Below are positions 1 to 6,900 of a DNA stretch of 17,404 nucleotides, piece after piece (position 1 is the first letter of the stretch; each line of letters opens with the position of its first letter). The position numbers and the translations under genes are program-made. The notes under the pieces were generated by a model. It was not told the origin of the DNA. It ran no database searches and was given only the letters and a program-made list of their open reading frames with translations. The DNA lies in NCBI GenBank assembly GCA_905210525.1, contig CAJLXE010000009.1, positions 1 to 17,404 on the forward strand, given 5' to 3'. Origin of the DNA: an uncultured Clostridia bacterium. Lineage in GTDB: Bacteria > Bacillota > Clostridia > HGM11327.

Positions 1-936
1 TTTATATTGATATATAGCATTAAAATGGTTTCGATTTATTTCGTTAATCAAAAATTCAATATACAATCCGACCCATATGCTGCCAGAATTGCGGCATCTG
101 TATTCATTATTATTAAGCATAATATTCCCGTCCAAAACATATCCGCGATACCCTGTATCATGTCTGATAATAGGACAGCTTTTATTAATTAAATCAGTAA
201 CACATATGCAATTATTATAATCTTCAACAAATACATTCTCATCTATTATTTTTAATTTTCCATAAGAATTTTCATATGCAACACCCAGATAATTCATTCC
301 AAATAAGTACACTATCCTGCAATCAAAAAAAGCTTCCATACTATGTTTTAAATTATCATCTAATTGTCTTCCATAGTACTCAATAAGTTTGAGTTTAAAT
401 GGTGACTTATCATATTTTAAAGACAATATTTGAAATAAATATACCAGTAAAGCATCAGGAAATAAATACCAATCAGGCCTGTAATTAATCATCGCATCAA
501 TTACAGTAAATGGCATCGAATCAAACGCTATTGCGTTATTAACTGACATATATCCATTATTAATAACATATTTATCCATGCCTTTAATCTGAAATCCGTA
601 AGGAGTAATCGTATTGGAACAACAACATCTATCCATAGTCGTTATACCATAAAATGATTTCCTGTAACGCCACAAAATATGATTGGATTTAATCATCTCT
701 GATGTATTCCAATAAAATGACTGTACATTACCTTTATGATTAATAAATCTGAAACTATGTAATGACTTCAACGCCTTTCCTGAATATTCTTTCGGTAAAA
801 ACAAATGAAGATTTTTTCTGTACTCATTAATATCAACTACGTTAAACATCATGATGTCATTATAATCCGTTCCTTTGTAATACTCGCAATTTTTTGAGGC
901 AAAATCCAATGTTAAGAAAAGATTATTCCCGCTCAT
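1..936 (-). CDS. PaaK/CapK-like adenylate-forming-fold protein with degenerate ATP motifs, 3' end outside window
   Basis: Translating the minus strand from an ATG at 936 gives 312 uninterrupted codons to the left edge, so the C-terminus is missing. The fold signature matches the phenylacetate-CoA ligase/CapK/F390-synthetase family: a Y-x-x-x-E...W...R helix at about 75-92, YRPDWYLFPDALL at 152-164 (family 'PT.....PS.L'), a LIEYYGRQLDDNLK stretch at 184-196, IVYLFGMNYLG at 208-218 (A5 region), GKLKIIDENVFVE at 226-238, CPIIRHDTGYRG at 254-265 (A7 region), and SGSIWVGLYIE at 284-294 (A8 region). The usual SSGTTG P-loop is replaced by FINHKGN (64-70), the YGxTE glutamate is not recognisable, and the TGD aspartate is Tyr (TGY). 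I infer impaired or absent adenylation activity. The start overlaps the carrier-protein gene by 14 nt and has an AGGAG site (946-950), indicating translational coupling. Product unknown; a LuxE-like acyl transfer role is an alternative. Confidence 0.75.
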   Translation of the reverse strand, partial: MSGNNLFLTLDFASKNCEYYKGTDYNDIMMFNVVDINEYRKNLHLFLPKEYSGKALKSLHSFRFINHKGNVQSFYWNTSEMIKSNHILWRYRKSFYGITTMDRCCCSNTITPYGFQIKGMDKYVINNGYMSVNNAIAFDSMPFTVIDAMINYRPDWYLFPDALLVYLFQILSLKYDKSPFKLKLIEYYGRQLDDNLKHSMEAFFDCRIVYLFGMNYLGVAYENSYGKLKIIDENVFVEDYNNCICVTDLINKSCPIIRHDTGYRGYVLDGNIMLNNNEYRCRNSGSIWVGLYIEFLINEINRNHFNAIYQYK

Positions 937-1195
937 TCGTATTCTCCTCCATAATTAGTTTTACCCACCATTCATACTTACGTAATTTCGCCAAATTCAA
1001 ATCTTCATCCGAAATTTTTAACTCAAGAGCCTCCTCAACCTGCACAACCAACTGAATTATAGAAAGTGAATCATATGATAAATCATTTATTAAATCCGTA
1101 AATATGTTCAATTCATTAATCTCTTCTGCTTCCGGATATTCATTCCTTCCTAAAATCAACTTATCTAACATAGCTATTCGTTCGTCATTATTCAT
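923..1195 (-). CDS. Stand-alone acyl carrier protein
   Basis: A 90-residue acidic helical protein with the PP-binding signature DLSYDSLSIIQLVVQVEEAL at 38-57. Ser43 in D42-S-L is the expected 4'-phosphopantetheine attachment site, followed by the usual hydrophobic helix and acidic EEALEL. Length fits free ACP/PCP proteins (75-95 aa), with a slightly extended tail (WWVKLIMEENTNERE). It starts 15 nt after the AMP-ligase stop, preceded by an AGGGGGCA ribosome site, and its stop overlaps the start of the PaaK-like gene. Sandwiched between two adenylate-forming-fold genes, it is most likely the carrier loaded by the ligase at 1211-2569 (inference). It is unlikely to be the fatty-acid AcpP: no fab genes are nearby and the DSL motif is in a non-AcpP context. 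A phosphopantetheinyl transferase is not in the window. Confidence 0.9.
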   Translation of the reverse strand: MNNDERIAMLDKLILGRNEYPEAEEINELNIFTDLINDLSYDSLSIIQLVVQVEEALELKISDEDLNLAKLRKYEWWVKLIMEENTNERE

Positions 1196-1210
1196 ACAGT
1201 CAGTGCCCCC

Positions 1211-2569
1211 TTAAATGTCATATTTCTTAAGTAATTCCAAATATTTATTTTCAGCAAATCCGCTGAGTTCTCTCCTGACAAGCTTTCCGTTTCTTGACTT
1301 TGGAATAGAGTCTACCTGAATAAATATTTTCGGCATTTCATATGGCATAACAATTTTCATCAAACTTGTTTTTATATTCCGCATCAAGTCAGTTTGTGCC
1401 GTATACAAACAACACAGTAAATCTTTTTCATTGTAATTGACTGCCAGAACAACGCACTCATTTACTTTGCAATTCAAAAGTATCTTGTTTTCTATATCAT
1501 TGGGATAAATTTTATGTGAATCAATTATAATCACATCGTCAGTTCTGTTAACAATGTGCAGTTCGCCATACTGATCAAAATATCCGATATCTCCTGTATT
1601 CAGCCAACCTTTATACAGCGACTTGTTTTTTTCTGTTCCTTTGACATAACCGGAATATAAAGAATTTGTGTTTGCATGAACAATCCCTCTTTCGCCACAG
1701 TGTACACATTCACCATGTTCGTCAACAACAGCAATTTCTACTCCTTTTATCGCTTTCCCAACCGAATTTCCTTTGCTGCAATCCTCCCGTTGAGCCGTTA
1801 ATCTCGGTCCTGCCTCAGATAACCCGTATACGTTATAAATTTTTATATTTTTGAAAATGTCATGTGTTTTATTATAAATTTTATCATTCAATACCGAACC
1901 GCTCACATAAATTGTTTTGAGTGACGAAAGAAAATACTCATTATGCTTTGCTTCATCCGCATACATATTTATTAATGTTGGGTTTACGCAAACAATAGAT
2001 ACGTTATATTGCATTATACTGTTAAACACAAACCTCGGAGGTACAACAACAGGTGCAACAACCGCCCTCATTTTCGATTTTAATGCAACTGTCAACTCAC
2101 CCGTCAAAGTAGAAGAATGTGACAGTGTTTTCGCTATATAAATGCAATCGTCTGCGTTTGGCTTCATATAGTCAATTATGGCATCTGCATTTGTATTTAT
2201 CGCAAAGTGAGACAGAATTACACCCTTGGATACGCCGGTTGTACCTGAACTGTATATTATAACAGCTTCATCATGACTGTAATCGGCACGAAATTTATCA
2301 TATATCTCATCGGGTATACAATGCGCGGAATTACCATTGCGTTCAAATTCCACAAATTCAATATCTTCCGCAACAACCGTATTATTTTCTTGCAACAGAG
2401 TTTTTTCTATAAAACATTTTCTTACTCCTGCCTCATGCATCATTTCAATCGCCGTAAAAAGCGGAATACGACTGTCAAGTAACACAGCACAGTCTCCGTT
2501 ATTCCATATATCCACAAGCAAGTTTATATACTCAATAGAATTTTCCCCGATCAACGCCACTCTACTCAT
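1211..2569 (-). CDS. Class I AMP-dependent acid/acyl ligase, likely acyl- or aminoacyl-ACP synthetase
   Basis: A 452-aa ANL-superfamily enzyme expected to activate a carboxylic acid as acyl-AMP and pass it to a thiol, here plausibly the neighbouring carrier protein. Motifs are complete: A3 P-loop YSSGTTGVSKG at 106-116, A5 YGLSEAGPR at 248-256, A7 LNTGD at 323-327, A8 NRTDDVIIIDSHKIYPNDIE at 341-360, and A10 RNGKLVRRE at 426-434 with catalytic Lys429. The protein is short: A3 lies at about 106 rather than 150-190, so roughly the first 45 residues of the N-terminal subdomain are missing. This is not a miscalled start, because the ATG has AGGAGA 5 nt upstream and lies just 15 nt past the nitroreductase stop. 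Substrate cannot be read by eye. Condensation and thioesterase domains are absent, so it is a free-standing activator. Confidence 0.9.
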   Translation of the reverse strand: MSRVALIGENSIEYINLLVDIWNNGDCAVLLDSRIPLFTAIEMMHEAGVRKCFIEKTLLQENNTVVAEDIEFVEFERNGNSAHCIPDEIYDKFRADYSHDEAVIIYSSGTTGVSKGVILSHFAINTNADAIIDYMKPNADDCIYIAKTLSHSSTLTGELTVALKSKMRAVVAPVVVPPRFVFNSIMQYNVSIVCVNPTLINMYADEAKHNEYFLSSLKTIYVSGSVLNDKIYNKTHDIFKNIKIYNVYGLSEAGPRLTAQREDCSKGNSVGKAIKGVEIAVVDEHGECVHCGERGIVHANTNSLYSGYVKGTEKNKSLYKGWLNTGDIGYFDQYGELHIVNRTDDVIIIDSHKIYPNDIENKILLNCKVNECVVLAVNYNEKDLLCCLYTAQTDLMRNIKTSLMKIVMPYEMPKIFIQVDSIPKSRNGKLVRRELSGFAENKYLELLKKYDI

Positions 2570-2584
2570 AATACTCTCCTGTTT

Positions 2585-3082
2585 TTACAGTAAAAAATAT
2601 TCTTCGTTTTTTCGTCCGACATTTATCTGAGCGCTTTTTGCATAACCTAATGTAATAATTCCCATCAATTCCATATTGCAGTTTTTTATTTCCAAAATTT
2701 GTTTAACTGCTTCAGCTTTCGGCAATATTTCTCCTATCCAGCAACTTCCTATACCTATGGCATGAGCCGCAAGCATCATATTCTGCATTACAGCACCGCA
2801 TGACTGCACATCCTTGATATAATTATAAGAATGCAATTTATCTAAAAAAATCACTATAAAGCAAGGTGCTTTTCTCATCCGGTTTCCATATATGGACAAA
2901 TCCGATAAAGCTTTTATGTCTTCTTTATCCGTTACAATCTTAAACCTCCACGGTTGTCCGTTTTTTCCGGACGGAGCCCATATTCCTGCATCAACAATCA
3001 GTTTTATTGCATCTTCGTCTAAATCCTGTTCCGTATAGTCTCTGACGCTTCTGCGTCCTTTTATACATTCCAAAGCATCCAT
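2585..3082 (-). CDS. Nitroreductase-family FMN oxidoreductase
   Basis: A 165-aa protein with the nitroreductase-fold layout: the RRSVRDY FMN-phosphate-binding segment near residues 10-16, WAPSGKNGQPWRF at about 35-47 (the APSxxNxQPW motif), then AAHAIGIGSCWIGE and a GIITLGYA segment near the C-terminus. Such enzymes use FMN and NAD(P)H to reduce nitro groups, quinones or enones, and several act as dehydrogenases in natural-product pathways. I start it at the ATG at 3082: it has GGAG 10 nt upstream (3093-3096) and gives the normal family N-terminus. The longer in-frame start at 3148 adds 22 atypical residues. It is the first gene of the operon, 15 nt ahead of the AMP ligase, which suggests redox tailoring of the ACP-bound or free acid (inference). 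General detoxification is the alternative. Confidence 0.88.
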   Translation of the reverse strand: MDALECIKGRRSVRDYTEQDLDEDAIKLIVDAGIWAPSGKNGQPWRFKIVTDKEDIKALSDLSIYGNRMRKAPCFIVIFLDKLHSYNYIKDVQSCGAVMQNMMLAAHAIGIGSCWIGEILPKAEAVKQILEIKNCNMELMGIITLGYAKSAQINVGRKNEEYFLL

Positions 3083-3092
3083 AACAGCATTT

Positions 3093-3096
3093 CTCC
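3093..3096 (-). promoter_or_regulatory. Ribosome binding site fixing the nitroreductase start
   Basis: On the minus strand GGAG (within AAAAGGAGAA) sits 10 nt before the ATG at 3082. There is no comparable site before the upstream in-frame ATG at 3148, so the shorter protein is preferred. Confidence 0.7.
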
Positions 3097-3216
3097 TTTT
3101 ACAGCATAGTGGTTTTAATCTTTCACTACAATGCAACATACATAACACATTTCACTCACGCAACAGACTTTCCAGATTTAATATTGCATATTTTTTAATT
3201 TACTCACATTAATTAC

Positions 3217-3245
3217 ATTATACACATTAATATTATTTATGTCAA
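3217..3245 (-). promoter_or_regulatory. Sigma-A promoter of the nitroreductase-ligase-ACP operon
   Basis: Minus strand carries TTGACA (3245-3240), a 17-nt spacer and TATAAT (3222-3217), both consensus-perfect. Transcription would begin near 3210 and leave a leader of about 125 nt before the nitroreductase ATG at 3082. The strength of this promoter suggests the operon is well expressed unless repressed. Confidence 0.85.
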
Positions 3246-3375
3246 CATATTTCAGCAAAATATATTTTGGTTTTTTTGTCATAATCTGTCTTATATTGTC
3301 GAACAATTGTGCTGAAACAATACATCCGAACGTTTTTTTATTACAAATAAAAATTTTATTTTAATATATGTATAA
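3246..3375. other. AT-rich intergenic stretch with 8-bp inverted repeat next to the operon promoter
   Basis: The 336 nt between the nitroreductase start and the DUF2974 stop hold no gene. Apart from the promoter and the downstream terminator, the visible structure is an inverted repeat, TTTCAGCA (3250-3257) and TGCTGAAA (3310-3317), and a smaller one, ATTGT-CGA-ACAAT (3295-3307). Both lie immediately upstream of the -35 box, where an activator or repressor could bind. The function is inferred from position only. Confidence 0.35.
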
Positions 3376-3408
3376 AAAACACGCCTGCAAAATATGCAAG
3401 CGTGTTTT
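3376..3408 (-). terminator. Rho-independent terminator after the DUF2974 gene
   Basis: AAAACACGC (3376-3384) pairs with GCGTGTTTT (3400-3408), with an inner TGCA/TGCA stem across one mismatch and a 5-nt loop. In the minus direction it is followed directly by a T run (complement of 3374-3379) and lies just after the stop at 3419. It separates this gene from the ACP operon. Confidence 0.88.
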
Positions 3409-3418
3409 CGGCGTAATA

Positions 3419-4516
3419 TTACTTTTTTCTAAGCACCTCGGATATACTTTTCCCCGCACTGCGAAACAATATTCCCAAAGACTGTGTTACCACCTTTCTG
3501 GTAGGAGGATCAAGATTTTTTGTTGATTTCAATATTGCTTTGGCACTCACGAAGCGATGTTCGTTCATTTCCCGTATAGTCTGTATGTTGGTGTCTTTCA
3601 TTATGTTATAAACCACGTCCACCAGACGTTCTCTGTGTTCGGTGCTCATGCCTGCAATCCATTCTTTGAGAGTTTTGTCTATCATGCGGCTGCTGTTTGT
3701 AACACTGTCAAGGTACACAAATCTGTTGCGCACAAGCTCCCACGAATAGATATTATGCTGCCATATACCGTTCTGAATACTGTGAATAACGGTATATTTT
3801 TCTTCGTGCTCCAGAAGCATTCCCACAATGGAAGACTGCGGCAAAAACGTATGCGTTCTGTTGCATATTCTGCGGTAACCGTCCATATTGATAACGTTCC
3901 CGTCAAATCCGGGTCCGTCATAATTATAAACGGAAACGACCCGTTCCTGCAGCACCGGTCTGCAAAATGCCGCCGCGCAAACCGCCAGATTGCCTCCCTT
4001 TGAATGTCCGCCTAAAATAAAGCGGGCATTTTTAAATCGTTCCGCAATCTTTTCATAATATCTGAGGGCAGAGCTTTGCGCGGGAACAGGAAAAGTAAAG
4101 CTCATATTGAAATCTTCCTTGCAGCCTATAAGCGTGCTGTCCGTTCCGCGAAAAGCAATATAATACAATTCGTCCGATATTTTAAACGTGACTGCCGCAA
4201 ACTGAGTCTGTTCCTGTGTATCCGATTTGTTTACGTATGCACAAATTCCGATTTCATAAAAACGTCTGCTGTTTTTTATCGAGCGTATAAGCTCTTCATC
4301 GTTTCCGGAATCGTTTTTCGCTTCAATATCACGCGCGCCGCACAATGCACACGCAACATCTCCGAGCTTCTGTATGTAATCGGTTCTTTCGGATACAAAG
4401 CCGTCAAACGGCACGTAAGACAGACGCGCAAAAACAGCTCCGTCCACCTCGTTGAATTCATCGCGCGCCATATCGATATCTCCGCGCCATGCAATGTAAT
4501 CCAATAAATTTGCCAT
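3419..4516 (-). CDS. Mbeg1-like (DUF2974) lipase-fold alpha/beta-hydrolase
   Basis: A 365-aa protein of the Mbeg1-like/DUF2974 family, which has a class-3-lipase-type alpha/beta-hydrolase core. Visible marks are the family N-terminus MANLLDYIAWRGD, a FRGTD oxyanion-type strand at 122-126, the nucleophile elbow GGHSKGG at 169-175 (Ser172), and NYDGPGF at 198-204, where Asp200 may be the acid of the triad. His254 in QHNIYSW is a candidate third residue. There is no signal peptide or clear membrane helix, so it is probably cytoplasmic. The GGAGGT ribosome site is 6 nt from the ATG. It begins 61 nt after the AraC-type regulator and may share its transcript. The substrate of this family is not established to my knowledge; esterase or lipase activity is a family-level inference. 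Confidence 0.85.
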   Translation of the reverse strand: MANLLDYIAWRGDIDMARDEFNEVDGAVFARLSYVPFDGFVSERTDYIQKLGDVACALCGARDIEAKNDSGNDEELIRSIKNSRRFYEIGICAYVNKSDTQEQTQFAAVTFKISDELYYIAFRGTDSTLIGCKEDFNMSFTFPVPAQSSALRYYEKIAERFKNARFILGGHSKGGNLAVCAAAFCRPVLQERVVSVYNYDGPGFDGNVINMDGYRRICNRTHTFLPQSSIVGMLLEHEEKYTVIHSIQNGIWQHNIYSWELVRNRFVYLDSVTNSSRMIDKTLKEWIAGMSTEHRERLVDVVYNIMKDTNIQTIREMNEHRFVSAKAILKSTKNLDPPTRKVVTQSLGILFRSAGKSISEVLRKK

Positions 4517-4577
4517 TCTCCGACCTCCGATTTATGCCGTATTCACAACGGCTGTTTAATAGTTTAAGTATAAAAAA

Positions 4578-5435
4578 TTATTTTTTCTTTACGGGAATCC
4601 ATATCTCCGAATAATAATTCTCGTCAAGCGTTCCCTTGGGATATTTCGTCACATTGTCGTACATTTCAATGCAGTAGCCCGCCGCAAACTCATATTCTTT
4701 GAGTGCCGGAAGCCATTCCGAAAATATCTTTACATTAACATCCTGAAGCGCCTCCGGCATAGGACCCTTGCACGGAAATACAGCCCATGTAAAGGATGGT
4801 ATGGTTTTCGTCACAAACCCGTCCGGATTATCCGATACCGGATTGTATACATCCGCTATCATGTATTCAAAGTCTTCTCCGCCCATTTTTTCGTCGATAT
4901 TCACTCCGAACATTCCGCACACATACTTTCCGTTGCCGTTTTCGTAATGTTCCTTCCAGAACAACGGAATCCGCGCCTTACAGGTATCATACCTGAATTT
5001 TTTAAGCCTTCCTATAACCGTAAACGCGTCTTTTTTAACAATTCTGTAATCCATAAAATAACCGCCTTCCAAAGATAATTTTATCTTAAGCGGTGTAAAC
5101 TGTCTGAGCAGTACATCTTCTTTTTGCGCTGTTGACGGAGTAACGCCGTGAAAACGTGTGAACGCTTTTGCAAAGCTGTCCGAAGAATCGTATCCGTATT
5201 TGACAGCGGCGTCTATTACCTTTATACTTCCCGCCGCAAGCTCAATGCCGGCAAGAGCAAGACGTCGGTTTCTTATATATTCCGCAACGGTAATACCGCA
5301 AAGCAAGCTGAATCCTTTCTGAAAATAAAACGGAGAAATATGTATTTCCGCCGCAACATCGTTTACTCCTATGTCGTCCGTAATATGTTCTTCAATATAT
5401 TCAACCGCCTTGCTTACAGCGCTGACCCAGTCCAT
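4578..5435 (-). CDS. AraC-family regulator with C-terminal GyrI-like effector domain
   Basis: A 285-aa DNA-binding protein. Residues 8-104 form an AraC/XylS DNA-binding domain with two helix-turn-helix units (about 23-44, containing DVAAEIHISPFYFQKGF, and about 72-95, containing AAVKYGYDSSDSFAKAF), followed by the conserved FHGVTPS. Residues 129-283 resemble the GyrI-like/BmrR small-molecule-binding domain (MDYRIVKKDAFTVIGR start, FAAGYCIEMYD and YSEIWIPVKK end). This order, HTH first then effector domain, is the Rob/SoxS-with-GyrI type. These often respond to amphiphilic or cationic compounds. The start has AAAGGTGA 5 nt upstream. It is followed by the DUF2974 gene, which is a plausible target. 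Both HTHs and the effector domain look intact. Confidence 0.9.
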   Translation of the reverse strand: MDWVSAVSKAVEYIEEHITDDIGVNDVAAEIHISPFYFQKGFSLLCGITVAEYIRNRRLALAGIELAAGSIKVIDAAVKYGYDSSDSFAKAFTRFHGVTPSTAQKEDVLLRQFTPLKIKLSLEGGYFMDYRIVKKDAFTVIGRLKKFRYDTCKARIPLFWKEHYENGNGKYVCGMFGVNIDEKMGGEDFEYMIADVYNPVSDNPDGFVTKTIPSFTWAVFPCKGPMPEALQDVNVKIFSEWLPALKEYEFAAGYCIEMYDNVTKYPKGTLDENYYSEIWIPVKKK

Positions 5436-5457
5436 AACAGTTCACCTTTCCGCTGAG

Positions 5458-5473
5458 ATTATATACAGTATAT
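5458..5473 (-). promoter_or_regulatory. Possible -10 box and overlapping palindrome of the AraC-type gene
   Basis: Minus-strand TATAAT (5463-5458) lies 22 nt before the ATG at 5435. It abuts and overlaps the perfect palindrome ATATAC-A-GTATAT (5461-5473), with a further TATC-ACA-GATA element at 5471-5481. No convincing -35 is present at 17 nt, which fits an activator-dependent or autoregulated promoter. Low-complexity A/T alternation weakens the case. Confidence 0.4.
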
Positions 5474-5538
5474 CACAGATATCCCCGGGCGTCCCGACAT
5501 TACTTGCTTTGTTTTGTCTTTGTTTTACGAATATAAAT

Positions 5539-6402
5539 TCAGTCCGCGCGCTTGATTACAACACTTCCGCTTACGCTGTCGAATTTGAAATCCGCACTTC
5601 CGTTTTTATATACGATTTTTTTATTTTCAATTTCGGTTTCCTTAAAATCGCTCCGCAGCGTTCCGCTTACGGTATCGATTTTTGCAGTAAATCCGTCATT
5701 CTCGGGAATACTTACCACAACTTCTCCGCTTGTCGTATCGCAATCAAGCTTTTGGGGACACCCCTTAAGCCAAAACTCCATATTGCCCGAAACCGTATCC
5801 CCACTTATCCTGTCGGCAAAGCCTCTTATATTGATATTCCCGGAAACAGTATCTGCGTCAATCTCTTCCGACGCTACATCCTTAAGCTCTATTCTGCCCG
5901 AAACCGTATCCGTATCAGCTTTTTCAACCTCAACGTCTGTCATACTTATATCTGCGGAAACAGTCGATATTTTTATGCAATTCAGATTCATATCCGAACA
6001 CGGCACATACACCGTAATATCTTTTCTCAAATTCATATTGCTGTAAACACCCGATTTACAGAACTGAACTTTAAGCTTTTTTCCGTCGCACATATATCTC
6101 AATCTGTCGTCTTCGTTCTCCTGACGGTTTTCTTCAAACATTACGGTTTTGCCCTCATAGCTTTTCACCGTAACGCTTCCGTTTATCCAGTCTATTTCAA
6201 TATCCTCTATGCCGTCAACCGATACGGCGTCATTTCCCACACGGTACCGTTCGGCGTTATCGTATGTATATTTTGAATTTACGAATGATATTCCCCATCG
6301 CGAGAACAGATTTTTATCCGTAATTCCTATAATCAGTATCGCCGTAAGAATAACGGCGACAACAGACCAGAATACAATAAGAACAACTTTATTTTTTGCC
6401 AT
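5539..6402 (-). CDS. Membrane-anchored DUF4097 repeat protein
   Basis: A 287-aa protein with one N-terminal transmembrane helix (about 7-27) and an extracytoplasmic region with DUF4097 character. Seven copies of a DTVSG-like turn occur at 146-150 (STVSA), 165-169, 184-188, 202-206, 222-226 (DTTSG), 243-247 and 275-279 (DSVSG), mostly 18-21 residues apart, each followed by a short beta strand. This is the typical adhesin-like beta-solenoid pattern. The family often travels with PadR-type regulators and permease-prefix proteins and is thought to work in envelope stress or sensing, but its biochemical role is not established. It starts 27 nt after the permease-prefix-like gene and is probably in the same operon. 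Confidence 0.87.
   Translation of the reverse strand: MAKNKVVLIVFWSVVAVILTAILIIGITDKNLFSRWGISFVNSKYTYDNAERYRVGNDAVSVDGIEDIEIDWINGSVTVKSYEGKTVMFEENRQENEDDRLRYMCDGKKLKVQFCKSGVYSNMNLRKDITVYVPCSDMNLNCIKISTVSADISMTDVEVEKADTDTVSGRIELKDVASEEIDADTVSGNINIRGFADRISGDTVSGNMEFWLKGCPQKLDCDTTSGEVVVSIPENDGFTAKIDTVSGTLRSDFKETEIENKKIVYKNGSADFKFDSVSGSVVIKRAD
5566..5967 (-). repeat. Seven-fold DTVSG coding repeat in the DUF4097 gene
   Basis: The DNA encoding residues 146-279 holds seven imperfect copies of an about 57-nt unit centred on a D-T-V-S-G codon block. The copies differ in codon choice, so the repeat is conserved at protein level rather than being a recent tandem duplication. Confidence 0.8.
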
Positions 6403-6429
6403 GATATATCTCCCGTATGTAATTCGTAT

Positions 6430-6867
6430 TCATTTTGTTCTTGATGCAAATATTATTTTCAGTATCTGTTCAAGCGCCACGCCCAAAAGAAATATAACCC
6501 ACGTTACATACCATGCTTTTGTTGCAAAGCTTATTACTATATATACGGCAGCAATAATCATCCACAAAGCGGTAATTGAACTTTTCCGCAGTGTATCTTT
6601 AACGGCGTCGGACGAGCTTTCATGATGTGTATCAGTCCGTGCTTGTTCGGTGCGGCATTTCTTCAATGCGTTTATCCGGTCCATAAAATCTCCCGCACAG
6701 CCTACCGCCTCTCCGAATGCCTCATCGTCATTCTTTCCGCTATGTAAAAGCTCCTCATAACGTGCATTTACTTTTTCCGTAATACGCTCTCTGAGTTCAA
6801 GCGTATCGTGCGAAAACGGCACTCCCTCCAGAAGTCCGTCAACAAACCGTTCCGTTCTGTCTGTCAT
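6430..6867 (-). CDS. Permease-prefix/DUF1700-like membrane protein
   Basis: A 145-aa protein. The N-terminal ~70 residues are an amphipathic helical domain (LRERITEKVNARYEELLHSG, then DDEAFGEAVGCAGD at 47-60) of the type annotated as permease prefix domain or DUF1700/DUF1048-like. After a polar linker (71-95) come two transmembrane helices at about 97-114 and 118-136. These small proteins usually sit between a PadR regulator and a DUF4097 protein and are proposed to sense or modulate envelope state. Here DUF4097 follows 27 nt downstream as expected, but the upstream neighbour is a DNA glycosylase and not PadR. Family placement is from memory of the helical pattern. Confidence 0.65.
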   Translation of the reverse strand: MTDRTERFVDGLLEGVPFSHDTLELRERITEKVNARYEELLHSGKNDDEAFGEAVGCAGDFMDRINALKKCRTEQARTDTHHESSSDAVKDTLRKSSITALWMIIAAVYIVISFATKAWYVTWVIFLLGVALEQILKIIFASRTK

Positions 6868-6900
6868 GTTTTATTTCGCTTCCTTTCATGTTCAATACAT

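Noticed and set aside
7..192. Short plus-strand frame at the left edge
   Set aside because: Antisense to the PaaK-like gene, with no ribosome site.
3296..3331. Two CGAAC motifs reminiscent of a Gram-positive LexA box
   Set aside because: Only half-sites match CGAAC-N4-GTTCG; neither is a full palindrome and no SOS gene is adjacent.
4536..4552. GCCGT-N7-ACGGC hairpin before the DUF2974 gene
   Set aside because: Only 5 bp with no T run in the reading direction; not supported as terminator or switch.
5486..5496. CGGG-CGT-CCCG hairpin after the DUF4097 gene
   Set aside because: Four base pairs and no T run, so too weak to call a terminator.
5371..6276. Long plus-strand open frame
   Set aside because: Lies antisense to the DUF4097 and AraC-type genes, low-complexity residue composition, no ribosome site; a shadow of the real frames.
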